A stretch of DNA of 64,000 nt. It comes from Pseudomonas sp. AN-1 (GTDB taxonomy: Bacteria; Pseudomonadota; Gammaproteobacteria; Pseudomonadales; Pseudomonadaceae). The notes below the pieces were generated by a model, which was given only the letters and a program-made list of their open reading frames with translations, searched no databases and was not told where the DNA came from. The stretch is from NCBI RefSeq assembly GCF_034057115.1, contig NZ_CP139195.1, forward strand, positions 1,922,001-1,986,000. Direction: 5' to 3'. Positions 1-8,211 of the stretch are shown piece after piece (positions within the stretch are counted from its first letter, which is position 1; every line of letters begins with the position of its first letter). Both the position numbers and the translations under genes were made by a program.

Positions 1-2052
1 GGCGGCACCTTCACCGACTTCATCCTCGCCGACCGCGACGGCGGCGTGCAGCTGTTCAAGGCGCCGTCCACCCCGCAGGACGGCACCCTGGCGATCCGCG
101 CCGGTCTGGCGCAGATCGCCGACGCCGTCGGCCGCTCGCCGGCCGAGATCATTGCCGACTGCGACCTGTGCATCAACGGCACCACCGTGGCGCTCAACGC
201 GCTGATCGAGCGCACCGGGGTCAAGGTCGGCCTGCTGTGCACCGAGGGCCACGAGGACAGCCTGGAGATCCGCCTCGGCCACAAGGAGGAAGGCCACCGC
301 TACGACGCCCACTACCCGCCGGCGCACATGCTGGTGCCGCGCCACCTGCGCCGCCCGGTCGGCGGGCGCATCCTCAGCGACGGCCGCGAGTACAGCCCGC
401 TGGACGAGGCCGCGGTGCGCGAGGCCATCGAGTACTTCCGCGCCGAGGGCGTCGAGGCGGTGGCGATCTCCTTCGTCTGGTCGGTGCGCAACCCGGCCCA
501 CGAGCTGCGCGCCGCCGAGATGGTGCGCGCCGCCCTGCCCGGGGTGTTCGTCTGCACCGGCGTCGAGGTGTTCCCGCAGATCCGCGAGTACACCCGCACC
601 TCCACCACCGTGGTCAACGCCTACCTGAGCCCGGTGATGGCGCGCTACGTCGAGCGCATCGACGCGCTGTTCGAGGAGCTCGGCGCCCAGCAGCCGGTGC
701 GCTACTTCCAGTCCAACGGCGGCCTGGCGCCGGGCGGCATGATGCGCGAGCGCGCGGTCAACGCGATCAACTCCGGCCCGGCCTCGGCGCCGCAGGCCGG
801 CCTGTCGGTGGCTAAACCGTTCGACATCGACAACGTGATCACCGTCGACATGGGCGGCACCTCGTTCGACATCACCCTGACCAATGCCGGACGCACCAAC
901 TTCAGCAAGGACGTCGACTTCCTGCGCCAGCGCATCGGCGTGCCGATGATCCAGGTGGAGACCCTCGGCGCCGGCGGCGGCTCGATCGCCCACCTCGACG
1001 AGTTCGGCATGTTGCAGGTCGGCCCGCGCAGCGCCGGCGCCAAGCCTGGCCCGGTGTGCTACGGCAAGGGCGGCACCGAGCCGACGGTGACCGACGCCAA
1101 CCTGGTGCTCGGCTACCTGCCCGACGGCGCCCTGCTCGGCGGCAGCATCCGCCTCAACCGTCAGGCGGCGCTGGACGCCATCCGCAGCAAGATCGCCGAC
1201 CCGCTGGGCATCAGCATCGAGCGCGCGGCCTACGGCATCACCACCCTGGTCAACCTCAACATGGTCAACGGCATCCGCCGCGTGTCCATCGAGCGCGGCC
1301 ACGACCCGCGCGACTTCGCCCTGATCGGTGCCGGCGGCGCGGCCGGCATGCACGTGGTGCGCCTGGCCGAGGAGATCGGCATCCACACCGTGCTGATCCC
1401 CAAGGTCGCCTCCGGCCTGTGCGCCTTCGGCCAGATCCTCTCCGACATGCGCTACGACCAGCTGACCACCCTGCCGATGCGCCTGGACGCCGGCCACGTC
1501 GACCTCGCGCAGCTCAACCAGGCGCTGGCCGAGCTGCGCAACAAGGGCCTCGACAACCTGCGCGAGGACGGCTTCGCCGCCGACACCATCGAGTGCCACT
1601 ACACCCTGGAGATGCGCTACCTCGGGCAGATCCACGAGTGCAGCGTGGAGCTGGCCAGCAGTCGGCTCGACGAGCAGGGCCTGGCCGCACTGTGCGACTC
1701 TTTCCACCGCCGCCACCAGGCGCTGTACTCCTACAGCGAGCCGGGCAGCCCGGTGGAGCTGGTCAACCTGGAGTGCTCGGTGATCGGCCGCCTGCCGCGC
1801 CCGCCGCTGCCGGAGCTGCCGGTGCCGGCCGAGGTCGGCGAGGCCGCCCCGTCCAGCCTGCGCAAGATGCTGTTCAGCGCCGACGGCGACTGGCAGGCCA
1901 CCCCGGTGTACGACGGCAACCACCTGCAGGCCGGGCAGACCGTGCAGGGTCCGTGCGTGATCGAGGAAAGCACCACCAACATCGTCATCCCGCCGGGCTG
2001 GCAGGCGACGCTCACCCCGTCGGCCACCTATGCGGTGACTCCAAGGACTTGA
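1..2052 (+). CDS. Hydantoinase/oxoprolinase family protein, HyuA-type subunit (5' truncated)
   Basis: The frame is open from base 1 and the first codons read GGTFTDF, the N-terminal phosphate-binding signature of the hydantoinase A/5-oxoprolinase family. Only a handful of N-terminal residues are therefore missing to the left. A second actin-like nucleotide motif, DMGGTSFD, begins near residue 282 of the visible part. Glycine-rich stretches GAGGGSIA (about 323) and GAGGAAGMH (about 444) follow. The family hydrolyses or carboxylates cyclic amides and related substrates using ATP, usually with a HyuB partner. No hyuB follows here, so a partner, if present, must lie upstream. The substrate cannot be assigned from sequence. 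The GTG at 46 is internal, not the real start. A strong hairpin follows the stop. Confidence 0.85.
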   Translation, partial: GGTFTDFILADRDGGVQLFKAPSTPQDGTLAIRAGLAQIADAVGRSPAEIIADCDLCINGTTVALNALIERTGVKVGLLCTEGHEDSLEIRLGHKEEGHRYDAHYPPAHMLVPRHLRRPVGGRILSDGREYSPLDEAAVREAIEYFRAEGVEAVAISFVWSVRNPAHELRAAEMVRAALPGVFVCTGVEVFPQIREYTRTSTTVVNAYLSPVMARYVERIDALFEELGAQQPVRYFQSNGGLAPGGMMRERAVNAINSGPASAPQAGLSVAKPFDIDNVITVDMGGTSFDITLTNAGRTNFSKDVDFLRQRIGVPMIQVETLGAGGGSIAHLDEFGMLQVGPRSAGAKPGPVCYGKGGTEPTVTDANLVLGYLPDGALLGGSIRLNRQAALDAIRSKIADPLGISIERAAYGITTLVNLNMVNGIRRVSIERGHDPRDFALIGAGGAAGMHVVRLAEEIGIHTVLIPKVASGLCAFGQILSDMRYDQLTTLPMRLDAGHVDLAQLNQALAELRNKGLDNLREDGFAADTIECHYTLEMRYLGQIHECSVELASSRLDEQGLAALCDSFHRRHQALYSYSEPGSPVELVNLECSVIGRLPRPPLPELPVPAEVGEAAPSSLRKMLFSADGDWQATPVYDGNHLQAGQTVQGPCVIEESTTNIVIPPGWQATLTPSATYAVTPRT

Positions 2053-2086
2053 CCACCCGGTCACCCAGGCCAATGATGGCGAAATA

Positions 2087-2118
2087 ACAGTGCGGCAGGG
2101 ACTTCCCTGCCGCACTGT
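2087..2118 (+). terminator. Hairpin terminator after the hydantoinase gene
   Basis: A perfect 15-bp inverted repeat (2087-2101 and 2104-2118) with a 2-base loop lies between the hydantoinase stop codon and the AraC-type gene. There is no good T-run, only TCCTCAT, so it may be a Rho-assisted or structural terminator. Confidence 0.55.
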
Positions 2119-2150
2119 CCTCATAACAACGATAATCGTGAGGACCGGCC

Positions 2151-3116
2151 ATGGCTCAACAGCTCTCAACCCGGTACTGGCCGCAACAGGAACGCCAGCT
2201 CCGCTGGGCAGAAGCTATCGGCACCACCTACTTTCCCCTCAGCCTGGAGTTCGCCCCCGGAGCGACCTTCCAAGGCAGCCTGCACGTCTGGGACACGCCC
2301 AGCACGCCGCTCACCCTCTCCCGCCTGCGCTCCAGCCAGCTCGCCTACTCGCGCAGCAAGGCCCAGGTCAGCCAGGACCCGGAAGCCTGCTACCTGGTCA
2401 CCGTGCCGCGGCAGACCGAAGTCCTCTTCGAGCAGGACGGCCGCGCCCTGCGCTGCCAGCCGGGCGGCTTCATCGTCGAGCGCGGCGATGCGCCCTACCG
2501 CTTCCACTACGCCGCCGACAACGACCTCTGGGTGTTCAAGCTGCCCGAGCGCGCCCTGCACGGCCAGCTGCGCGGCGCGGAACGCTACACCCGCTTCTGC
2601 TTCGACGCCCGCCACGGCCTGGGGCGGATCTTCGTCGAGCAGCTCGGCCTGTGCGCGGCGCGCTTCGACGAGTGCGACGCGAGCGCCCGCCACCTGCTGC
2701 TGGAACAGGCGCTGGCCACCCTGCTGATGGCCCTGCGCCAGGACGAGCGGGTGCTCAACAGCGAGACCTCGACGCTGGCTGCCGTGCACCTGCAGCGCGT
2801 CGAGCAGTACATCGAGCGCCACCTGGCCAACCCCGAACTGAACCCGGCGCAGATCGCCGAGGCCTGCGGCCTGTCGCTGCGCTACCTGCACAAGCTGTTC
2901 GCCGCCACGCCCTACACCCTCGGCGAATGGGTCCGCCTGCAACGCCTGGAGGCCGTGCACCGCCAGCTGCGCGACCCGCACTGCCACCTGTCGATCGGCG
3001 AACTGGCGTTCCGCTGGGGCTTCAACGACCAGGCCCAGTTCACCCGCGCCTTCCGCCAGCAGTACGGCTGCACCGCTCGGGAGGTGCGTGGGGGGTTGCA
3101 GAGGCGGCCGGAGTGA
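2151..3116 (+). CDS. AraC family transcriptional regulator
   Basis: A 321-residue protein. The N-terminal two thirds resembles an AraC-binding/cupin-like sensor domain. The C-terminal ~100 residues (from about 216) carry two helix-turn-helix units: AQIAEACGLSLRYLHKLF, then the conserved second unit around IGELAFRWGFNDQAQFTRAF, which is diagnostic of AraC/XylS regulators. It most likely activates a nearby catabolic operon in response to a small molecule. The hydantoinase gene immediately upstream on the same strand is the obvious candidate, but this is inferred from position only. The start ATG at 2151 follows a GAGGA-like ribosome site. The effector is unknown. Confidence 0.9.
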   Translation: MAQQLSTRYWPQQERQLRWAEAIGTTYFPLSLEFAPGATFQGSLHVWDTPSTPLTLSRLRSSQLAYSRSKAQVSQDPEACYLVTVPRQTEVLFEQDGRALRCQPGGFIVERGDAPYRFHYAADNDLWVFKLPERALHGQLRGAERYTRFCFDARHGLGRIFVEQLGLCAARFDECDASARHLLLEQALATLLMALRQDERVLNSETSTLAAVHLQRVEQYIERHLANPELNPAQIAEACGLSLRYLHKLFAATPYTLGEWVRLQRLEAVHRQLRDPHCHLSIGELAFRWGFNDQAQFTRAFRQQYGCTAREVRGGLQRRPE

Positions 3117-3243
3117 TAGCAGAGGCAATAAAAACCGCAGCCAGGGAGGGCCCGGTTTTGGATCTCGAAGCAGCGGATTTCCTAGCCGACCGGCTGCATG
3201 AAGATGAAGGCAGATTGCGCCCAGGATGACCAGTGATTTTCCT

Positions 3244-3285
3244 GTGACGACCGGCAGCTATCGGCCAGAAGCTGCCAGTCGTCAC
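3244..3285. repeat. Intergenic hairpin/repeat left of the AT-rich island
   Basis: An inverted repeat pairs 3244-3259 with 3270-3285 at 15 of 16 positions. It sits in the 3117-3475 gap, which holds no gene I can support. Its inner part (3253-3272, GGCAGCTATCGGCCAGAAGC) recurs in inverted orientation at 7365-7384, on the other side of the AT-rich island. Confidence 0.6.
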
Positions 3286-3475
3286 CGGCTGGAGTCCGAC
3301 TCAACTAGATCTACACGGGCCAGGGTTGACCTCACCCTTCGTTGCTTTCCCTGCCCAAACCGGAGAGGCGTAAGCCAGGCAAGGCATAGCAGCATATCGA
3401 CAGCATGGTCAGCTTTCAGTTAGGGTTCGGTCATAGAAATCCCCGCACAACCTAAGTAACGGATTACACGTCGAT

Positions 3476-4720
3476 ATGACGCAGATAATAAACCGGGATG
3501 CCGCTGACAAAACAAAAGGCTTTCGGCTCCAAAAGCTCAGAGCAGCAACACTTCTGCTGAGAGCAGCAAATGACTTGTCAAATGTAAATTTCTACTACGC
3601 AGCCATTGAAGCGGAAGAAGATGTAACAATAATAAAAACTGCAAACTTAAGCACAGAACAGATAATTGAAGAAGACAAAAATTACAGCTCTGATAGCAAC
3701 TTTACAATACACTCAGAAGCCGTACTAAACACCCTTGTAAGCTTTTTTGACATCTATATGGGTAAGTGGCACAAAAGCCAATCTACAATATTTACATTTA
3801 GCTTTTACACCACAACGAATTTCGGAAAAGAAAAAAAGAAAGAACTTGCAGACGGAACAATAATAGAGCTTCCCGATAAGCCGATTCTTGGGATTCTTCA
3901 AAACTCCTCCGATATTCCCGACGACATAGCCGGTATTGTCAAAACCATCCTGCTTGCTGAATACAAAAAGCAATATGAAAAAATCCCCGGAAATGGCTAC
4001 ATCAAAGCACTCGAAGATATTTGCCTAGAAGAATTCAAGGTTTTTCTGAAAAAAATAAACTGGCTATCTGGGCAAGAAGACGAATCAGAACTCCAAGGCA
4101 GTGCAGAGAAACTGATAAAGAACTGCAAATATTATCAACTCAGCATGAGTGGAAAGGAGCAACTGATTCTCGCTAAAATTCTTGACAAGATTGATGAGAA
4201 ACAACACTTCACAGACTTCGCAGAGAGATTTATCAACTCCGCAGAGGTAGAACTAATTTTCAAAATGGCAGAGTCCGAAGTCAGTGAACAGCTGCTTGAC
4301 CCCATATGGAAAGAACTTCAAGGGCTATCAGCTCAAATCACCGACAAACGCAATTTAGAAGAAAAGCTACTGGATAGCTGCCCAACATACCCAAAATCAA
4401 AAATTGCAACCCTTGCAAGAAAAGCCTGCGGCTCGAAAACAGAAGAAGATGCAAGCAACAAGAGCTTTTTATCATTAAAGTACAGGGTTTTTGAAGCCTG
4501 CGAGGACTATTTTTTTGATAACGACAAATTCAGCAACACTGTTAATCAAATCTCAATCGACACCACAATAAAATCACTACAGCAAAAAGCGGCAGATACG
4601 ATTGAAGAATTGAAAAAAGATTACACATACACCGTATCAAACAAAGAAACCATCAGCGGCATAGTAGTAAACCTAATAGATTCATGTTTCATATGCTTCG
4701 ATGAGGAGAAATCCGAATGA
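3476..4720 (+). CDS. Putative ABC-3C effector component with a restriction-endonuclease-like N-terminus
   Basis: A 414-residue protein, clearly AT-richer than the flanking DNA. The first ~130 residues follow the layout of DUF4297/Cap4-type PD-(D/E)xK nucleases: an initial KGFRLQKLRAATLLL helix, an acidic strand (AIEAEEDVTII), an EQI strand, and a helix (EAVLNTLVSFFDIY) followed by FSFYTTT. The usual QxK position reads QII, so the catalytic lysine may be lost or shifted to the nearby EEDK. The rest is helical, as in the C-terminal domains of ABC three-component effectors. It is first in a three-gene operon and overlaps the next gene by 4 bases. The ribosome site is weak. Family assignment is by pattern and context, not by search. 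Confidence 0.55.
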   Translation: MTQIINRDAADKTKGFRLQKLRAATLLLRAANDLSNVNFYYAAIEAEEDVTIIKTANLSTEQIIEEDKNYSSDSNFTIHSEAVLNTLVSFFDIYMGKWHKSQSTIFTFSFYTTTNFGKEKKKELADGTIIELPDKPILGILQNSSDIPDDIAGIVKTILLAEYKKQYEKIPGNGYIKALEDICLEEFKVFLKKINWLSGQEDESELQGSAEKLIKNCKYYQLSMSGKEQLILAKILDKIDEKQHFTDFAERFINSAEVELIFKMAESEVSEQLLDPIWKELQGLSAQITDKRNLEEKLLDSCPTYPKSKIATLARKACGSKTEEDASNKSFLSLKYRVFEACEDYFFDNDKFSNTVNQISIDTTIKSLQQKAADTIEELKKDYTYTVSNKETISGIVVNLIDSCFICFDEEKSE

Positions 4721-5241
4721 ACGAGGCAGCAAAAAAGAAATTAATGTTCATATCATCTGATGACTTTTACCTGCTGACATATGCAACAATAGTTATCCTT
4801 GACAGCCTTAACTGCACCAAGGGACGAATTTTTAAAGACTACAGAAAAATTCCATTCATAATTGAGTTGATAACCAACAATCGAAACATACTAATATTAG
4901 AGTCCTCGACTACAGAGAGACTACGCAAAGGCGACAAGGATTTTCTCTTCCGCAGCTATACAAATGGCCTCGCCAAAAGAAGCGAAACATTAAAAATTTT
5001 ATTCACACTTGAAAAGAAGGGGTATGTATCTCTCCACAAGGGTGACACAGAAGCACTAGTCAACATAACCCTAAACAAAGAAGAGCTACCCCCGAACTTC
5101 CTATCCAAGGAAGTCTTCAAGAACGAGTACATGAATTGCGAGAAATTTAAGAGTGCAATTCAGAGAAGCACAGCCATTACTCTTGACACATTTCTTAGCA
5201 AGGCATATCGGGACAGAGGTATAAAAATATGGGAAGTTTAA
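4717..5241 (+). CDS. Putative ABC-3C middle component
   Basis: A 174-residue protein whose ATG overlaps the upstream stop (ATGA). Its own end overlaps the ATPase gene by 13 bases, so translation is probably coupled along the operon. No catalytic motif is visible. The sequence looks like a small winged-helix or linker domain (DDFYLLTYATIVILDSLN near the start). In ABC three-component systems a small adaptor-like middle component lies between the effector and the SMC-like ATPase, and its size and position here match. It could equally be an unrelated small adaptor. Base composition matches its two operon neighbours rather than the surrounding chromosome. Confidence 0.5.
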   Translation: MNEAAKKKLMFISSDDFYLLTYATIVILDSLNCTKGRIFKDYRKIPFIIELITNNRNILILESSTTERLRKGDKDFLFRSYTNGLAKRSETLKILFTLEKKGYVSLHKGDTEALVNITLNKEELPPNFLSKEVFKNEYMNCEKFKSAIQRSTAITLDTFLSKAYRDRGIKIWEV

Positions 5242-7193
5242 GAATTCAGAAGGTGGTTTATGAGGGCACAAACTACCATTTCGAATCCCCCCTATTTGAT
5301 GAAAACCTCATTCTTATAGAAGGTGACAACGGAACGGGGAAGAGCACCTTCTGCAACTTGATCTATTACGGGCTTGGTGGGCGAGTTAGCGAGTTCAGCC
5401 GTAAAGAAAAGAAAGAGCAGCACAAACAAATCACAGAAGACAAAGACAATCGCGTCGAGCTTTACGTAAAAATAAACAATGAAAACTACAAGCTAACTCG
5501 CTACATAGACGACAACGATATAGCTGTATCATCGACTCTAGAAGCCTGCAACATCAACACTAAATCACGAATCTTAATACACGACAACGATCAACCCACG
5601 TCCATATTTCAGGTGTTTCGCTCCCCTGAAGTTGAGTACATATTTTCCGATTGGATTCTCTCGAAGCTTGGAATAACCGTTGTAGAGTTATATCAAGGCT
5701 ATAGAAATTTTAAAATTAATTTCAATGACCTTATGCGACTTATCTATCATGACCAGCAACCTGACCCTAAAGGGGTTTACAAAAAGATAGATACGCAAAG
5801 CAATTTCATGAATGACTCAGAGCTTCTGAGAAAAGCCATCTTTGAGCTTTTGGTCGGAAAAACATTTTCGGAATACTACGAATCTCTTTCCAAGTCAAAA
5901 GCACTAGAAAAAGATAAAAACATTGCAGCAGGGCTTCTGAAAGAATACTCCCGAATCATTGAGGAGCTTTCTGGAAGTTCAGAGCCGCTAAATGTTTCAT
6001 TTCTTCAGGTGTCCCTGCAAGAAAAAGAGAACCAATTAGAACGCTTGCACAACGCTAGGAACAAATTCAAAAGCAATAGAGAGATCAAAGGGTCAGTAGT
6101 AGACTATGCACTAATAGATATAAAGAACCAAATTACCGAGAAACAGCTAGCCTTAAGCAAATTAAATCAAGACCTGATATCAACCATAGGTGAAAAACGA
6201 CAATTAAACACCATAAAAGAAAATACTCTAAGAGAAATCTCTCAAATCGTAAAAATTATTCACTCGCATGATCAGCTTAATTTATTCTCAGCAGATACAT
6301 GCCCCTACTGCTTAGGCAAAGTTGAACGAGCAACAGGTCATTGTGTTTGCGGCTCAGAGATACAAGAGGAGCAGTACCAACGCTTCTTCTATACATCCAA
6401 AGAATACAAAGAAATCTATAAAGCAAAAATCAAAACGACCCAAACCATTGAAATAGCCATAACTGATTGCACTCAAGACCTAAAGATCATTCAGGATAAT
6501 ATTCGCAAGCTGGAAACAGAAATCCCAGAGCTAATGCGAAAAATAGAAGAGCGAGTTGACAATCTAGACGCCCCAGTAGATCTAGACACAATTAATGATA
6601 TTGATGATGAGATCCTAAACACTCGTCAAGATATAGAAAAGATACGCCAGCAAATTGAAGCTGAAAGCAAAAATGTTCGCCTTACAAATGACTACGAGCG
6701 AAAGAGAAGCGAACATGAGATTTCAAAGCTGCAAACAGATGAGTTAGAGGCGAAAGCAAAAATAGATATTCGAGGCAAGGTAGGGAAGCTCAGCTTAATT
6801 TATAACAAATTAATGACTGACTCCCTACCTGACTGCAACGCTGCTCGCATAAGTTTAGATGACTACCTCCCGATAGTTGGCAGTGGTGAATATAGAGAGG
6901 CCAGCTCAGCCGTATCAAGGCGACTTATGTATTACCTCGCCCTCATGAATTTATCCCTGTCACAAGAAGACGTGCCGTTTCCTAAATTCTTGCTCATCGA
7001 CACGCCAGAAACATCAGGAATTGAGCTGGACAACCTTAAACGTTGCCTTGAAAAAATTGGTGAGCTTGGTAGCTATGGAAAATCTTATCAAGTTATACTC
7101 ACTACGGGCCTTAAAAAATATCCTGACAGCTTTAAAGTGCATAGAAAAATTTATCTTCCAGACAAGCAGCATCGCTTATTATTCAAAAAATAA
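5229..7193 (+). CDS. SMC/RecN-like ABC ATPase with a zinc-binding insert (ABC-3C ATPase)
   Basis: A 654-residue P-loop ATPase. The Walker A motif GDNGTGKST lies at about residues 32-40. A degenerate signature (SSAVSRR) lies near the C-terminus, followed by Walker B LLIDTPE. Two long helical, probably coiled-coil, arms flank a cysteine cluster, CPYC...CVC, around residue 360, placed where SMC-like proteins carry a hinge or zinc hook. This is the head-arm-hook layout of Rad50/RecN-type ATPases and of ABC three-component conflict systems. It is the third gene of the AT-rich operon and presumably drives or licenses the effector encoded at 3476. The sensed trigger is unknown. Confidence 0.75.
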   Translation: MGSLRIQKVVYEGTNYHFESPLFDENLILIEGDNGTGKSTFCNLIYYGLGGRVSEFSRKEKKEQHKQITEDKDNRVELYVKINNENYKLTRYIDDNDIAVSSTLEACNINTKSRILIHDNDQPTSIFQVFRSPEVEYIFSDWILSKLGITVVELYQGYRNFKINFNDLMRLIYHDQQPDPKGVYKKIDTQSNFMNDSELLRKAIFELLVGKTFSEYYESLSKSKALEKDKNIAAGLLKEYSRIIEELSGSSEPLNVSFLQVSLQEKENQLERLHNARNKFKSNREIKGSVVDYALIDIKNQITEKQLALSKLNQDLISTIGEKRQLNTIKENTLREISQIVKIIHSHDQLNLFSADTCPYCLGKVERATGHCVCGSEIQEEQYQRFFYTSKEYKEIYKAKIKTTQTIEIAITDCTQDLKIIQDNIRKLETEIPELMRKIEERVDNLDAPVDLDTINDIDDEILNTRQDIEKIRQQIEAESKNVRLTNDYERKRSEHEISKLQTDELEAKAKIDIRGKVGKLSLIYNKLMTDSLPDCNAARISLDDYLPIVGSGEYREASSAVSRRLMYYLALMNLSLSQEDVPFPKFLLIDTPETSGIELDNLKRCLEKIGELGSYGKSYQVILTTGLKKYPDSFKVHRKIYLPDKQHRLLFKK

Positions 7194-7205
7194 ACGGCAC
7201 AATAA

Positions 7206-7233
7206 GGGCATATATTACTCACAAATTATGCCC
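7206..7233 (+). terminator. Possible terminator of the ABC-3C-like operon
   Basis: Inverted repeat GGGCATA (7206-7212)/TATGCCC (7227-7233), 12 bases after the ATPase stop. It is short and has no T-run, so it is weak. The rest of the 7194-7532 gap contains an inverted copy of the repeat seen at 3253 and no convincing gene. Confidence 0.3.
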
Positions 7234-7364
7234 TCAACGTCTTGTAAAGATCTGCTTGTGCCGCAGGTGCCGTTGAACAACATCTGAGGCTACTCCAAAG
7301 GGGATGAGGGGCTTATCTGCTTGGCGCAGTGAGTCGCCCCGATTTCCGCATGAACCGAAAGACC

Positions 7365-7384
7365 GCTTCTGGCCGATTTCTGCC
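7365..7384 (-). repeat. Inverted copy of the 3253 repeat, right of the AT-rich island
   Basis: On the minus strand this reads GGCAGAAATCGGCCAGAAGC, which matches 17 of 20 bases of the copy at 3253-3272. The two copies face each other across the ABC-3C-like operon. Confidence 0.5.
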
Positions 7385-7487
7385 TGTCGCAACGGGCCGC
7401 TCTGGGTCGTCGTCACCATGACCGGCATTGCTCGGGCAGGCAACCGGCCAGCCAAGCCGCTACCACCACACTGCTCTTGCGTCCTAC

Positions 7488-7513
7488 AAAAAAGGGCCGG
7501 CTTGCGCCGGCCC
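7488..7513 (-). terminator. Rho-independent terminator of the GNAT gene
   Basis: On the minus strand an 8-bp GC stem (7506-7513 with 7494-7501) is followed by six T residues (7493-7488), 20 bases after the acetyltransferase stop. Confidence 0.8.
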
Positions 7514-7532
7514 TCCTCTCACCTCACTTCAC

Positions 7533-8006
7533 TCACAGCGCCGTATCCTCCTGCGCGCGCGAACTACCCCCAAGCTTCTTGACGAAGTGGTGGCAGCCGA
7601 TCTGGTAGTGATGGCGCATGTACAGGCGATGGGCCGCCGCGCGCTCGCGGCCGACGCCGGAGTCCAGGTGCATGGCGCTGCAGCCCAGGCGCGCCGCCTC
7701 GGCCTCGGCCCACTCCATCAGGCGGTCGCCGAAGCCCCGCCCGCGCCACTTCGGCAGGGTGGCGATGTCGACGATGTACAGCGACTGCCCCAGCCACAGC
7801 GAGTGCTGGATGCGGTAGCCGAGCACGGCGGCGGCCGTGGGTGAGTCGTCGGCGAAGATGCCGGCCAGTTGGTAGCCGTTGGGCCGCAGCTGCTGGTCGA
7901 TCACCCGCACCATCTCCTCCGGCGCGTAGTGCGGCCAGAGTTCGCGCAAGGCGTCGACCGCGCTGGCGGTGTTGTCTGCCGTGATCGGTACGACCGGGAT
8001 GTTCAA
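7533..8006 (-). CDS. GNAT family N-acetyltransferase
   Basis: A 157-residue single-domain GNAT protein. The acetyl-CoA pyrophosphate-binding loop RGRGFG is at residues 88-93, after the beta-4 strand SLYIVDIATLPKW. The C-terminal part (GCSAMHLDSGVGRERAAAHR, then LYMRHHYQ) matches the usual beta-5/alpha-4 region. It transfers an acetyl group from acetyl-CoA to an amine that cannot be predicted. A strong AAAGGAGG ribosome site supports the start, and its terminator lies just downstream. It is transcribed alone, between the AT-rich island and the glutarate genes. Confidence 0.9.
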   Translation of the reverse strand: MNIPVVPITADNTASAVDALRELWPHYAPEEMVRVIDQQLRPNGYQLAGIFADDSPTAAAVLGYRIQHSLWLGQSLYIVDIATLPKWRGRGFGDRLMEWAEAEAARLGCSAMHLDSGVGRERAAAHRLYMRHHYQIGCHHFVKKLGGSSRAQEDTAL

Positions 8007-8112
8007 GGGGACCTCCTTTTCGGGCTGCGTTCCGTGGTTGGGGCAGGCCTGACGCTCTGTTGCGTCGGCTGACGCGAAAGGGCCGGCTTGCGCCGGCCCG
8101 GGCGCCAGATCC

Positions 8113-8169
8113 GTAGGGGCGAATTCATTCGCCTTGGCGGGGTATCCGGGCGAATGAATTCGCCCCTAC
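8113..8169. repeat. Miniature inverted-repeat element with 21-bp perfect arms
   Basis: Arms 8113-8133 and 8149-8169 are perfect inverted repeats beginning GTAGGGGCGAATTCATTCGC, with a 15-base centre. It sits between the GNAT gene and the aminotransferase. Just upstream (8086-8106) is a separate GGGCCGGC/GCCGGCCC hairpin. Confidence 0.8.
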
Positions 8170-8211
8170 AGGAGTGGGCCGGGCGCAGAGGCCGCGCCGG
8201 CCCTTCTCAGC

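Noticed and set aside
3226-3423. 65-codon open frame between the AraC-type gene and the AT-rich island
   Set aside because: It overlaps a structured repeat, lacks a ribosome site and has no conserved-looking sequence.
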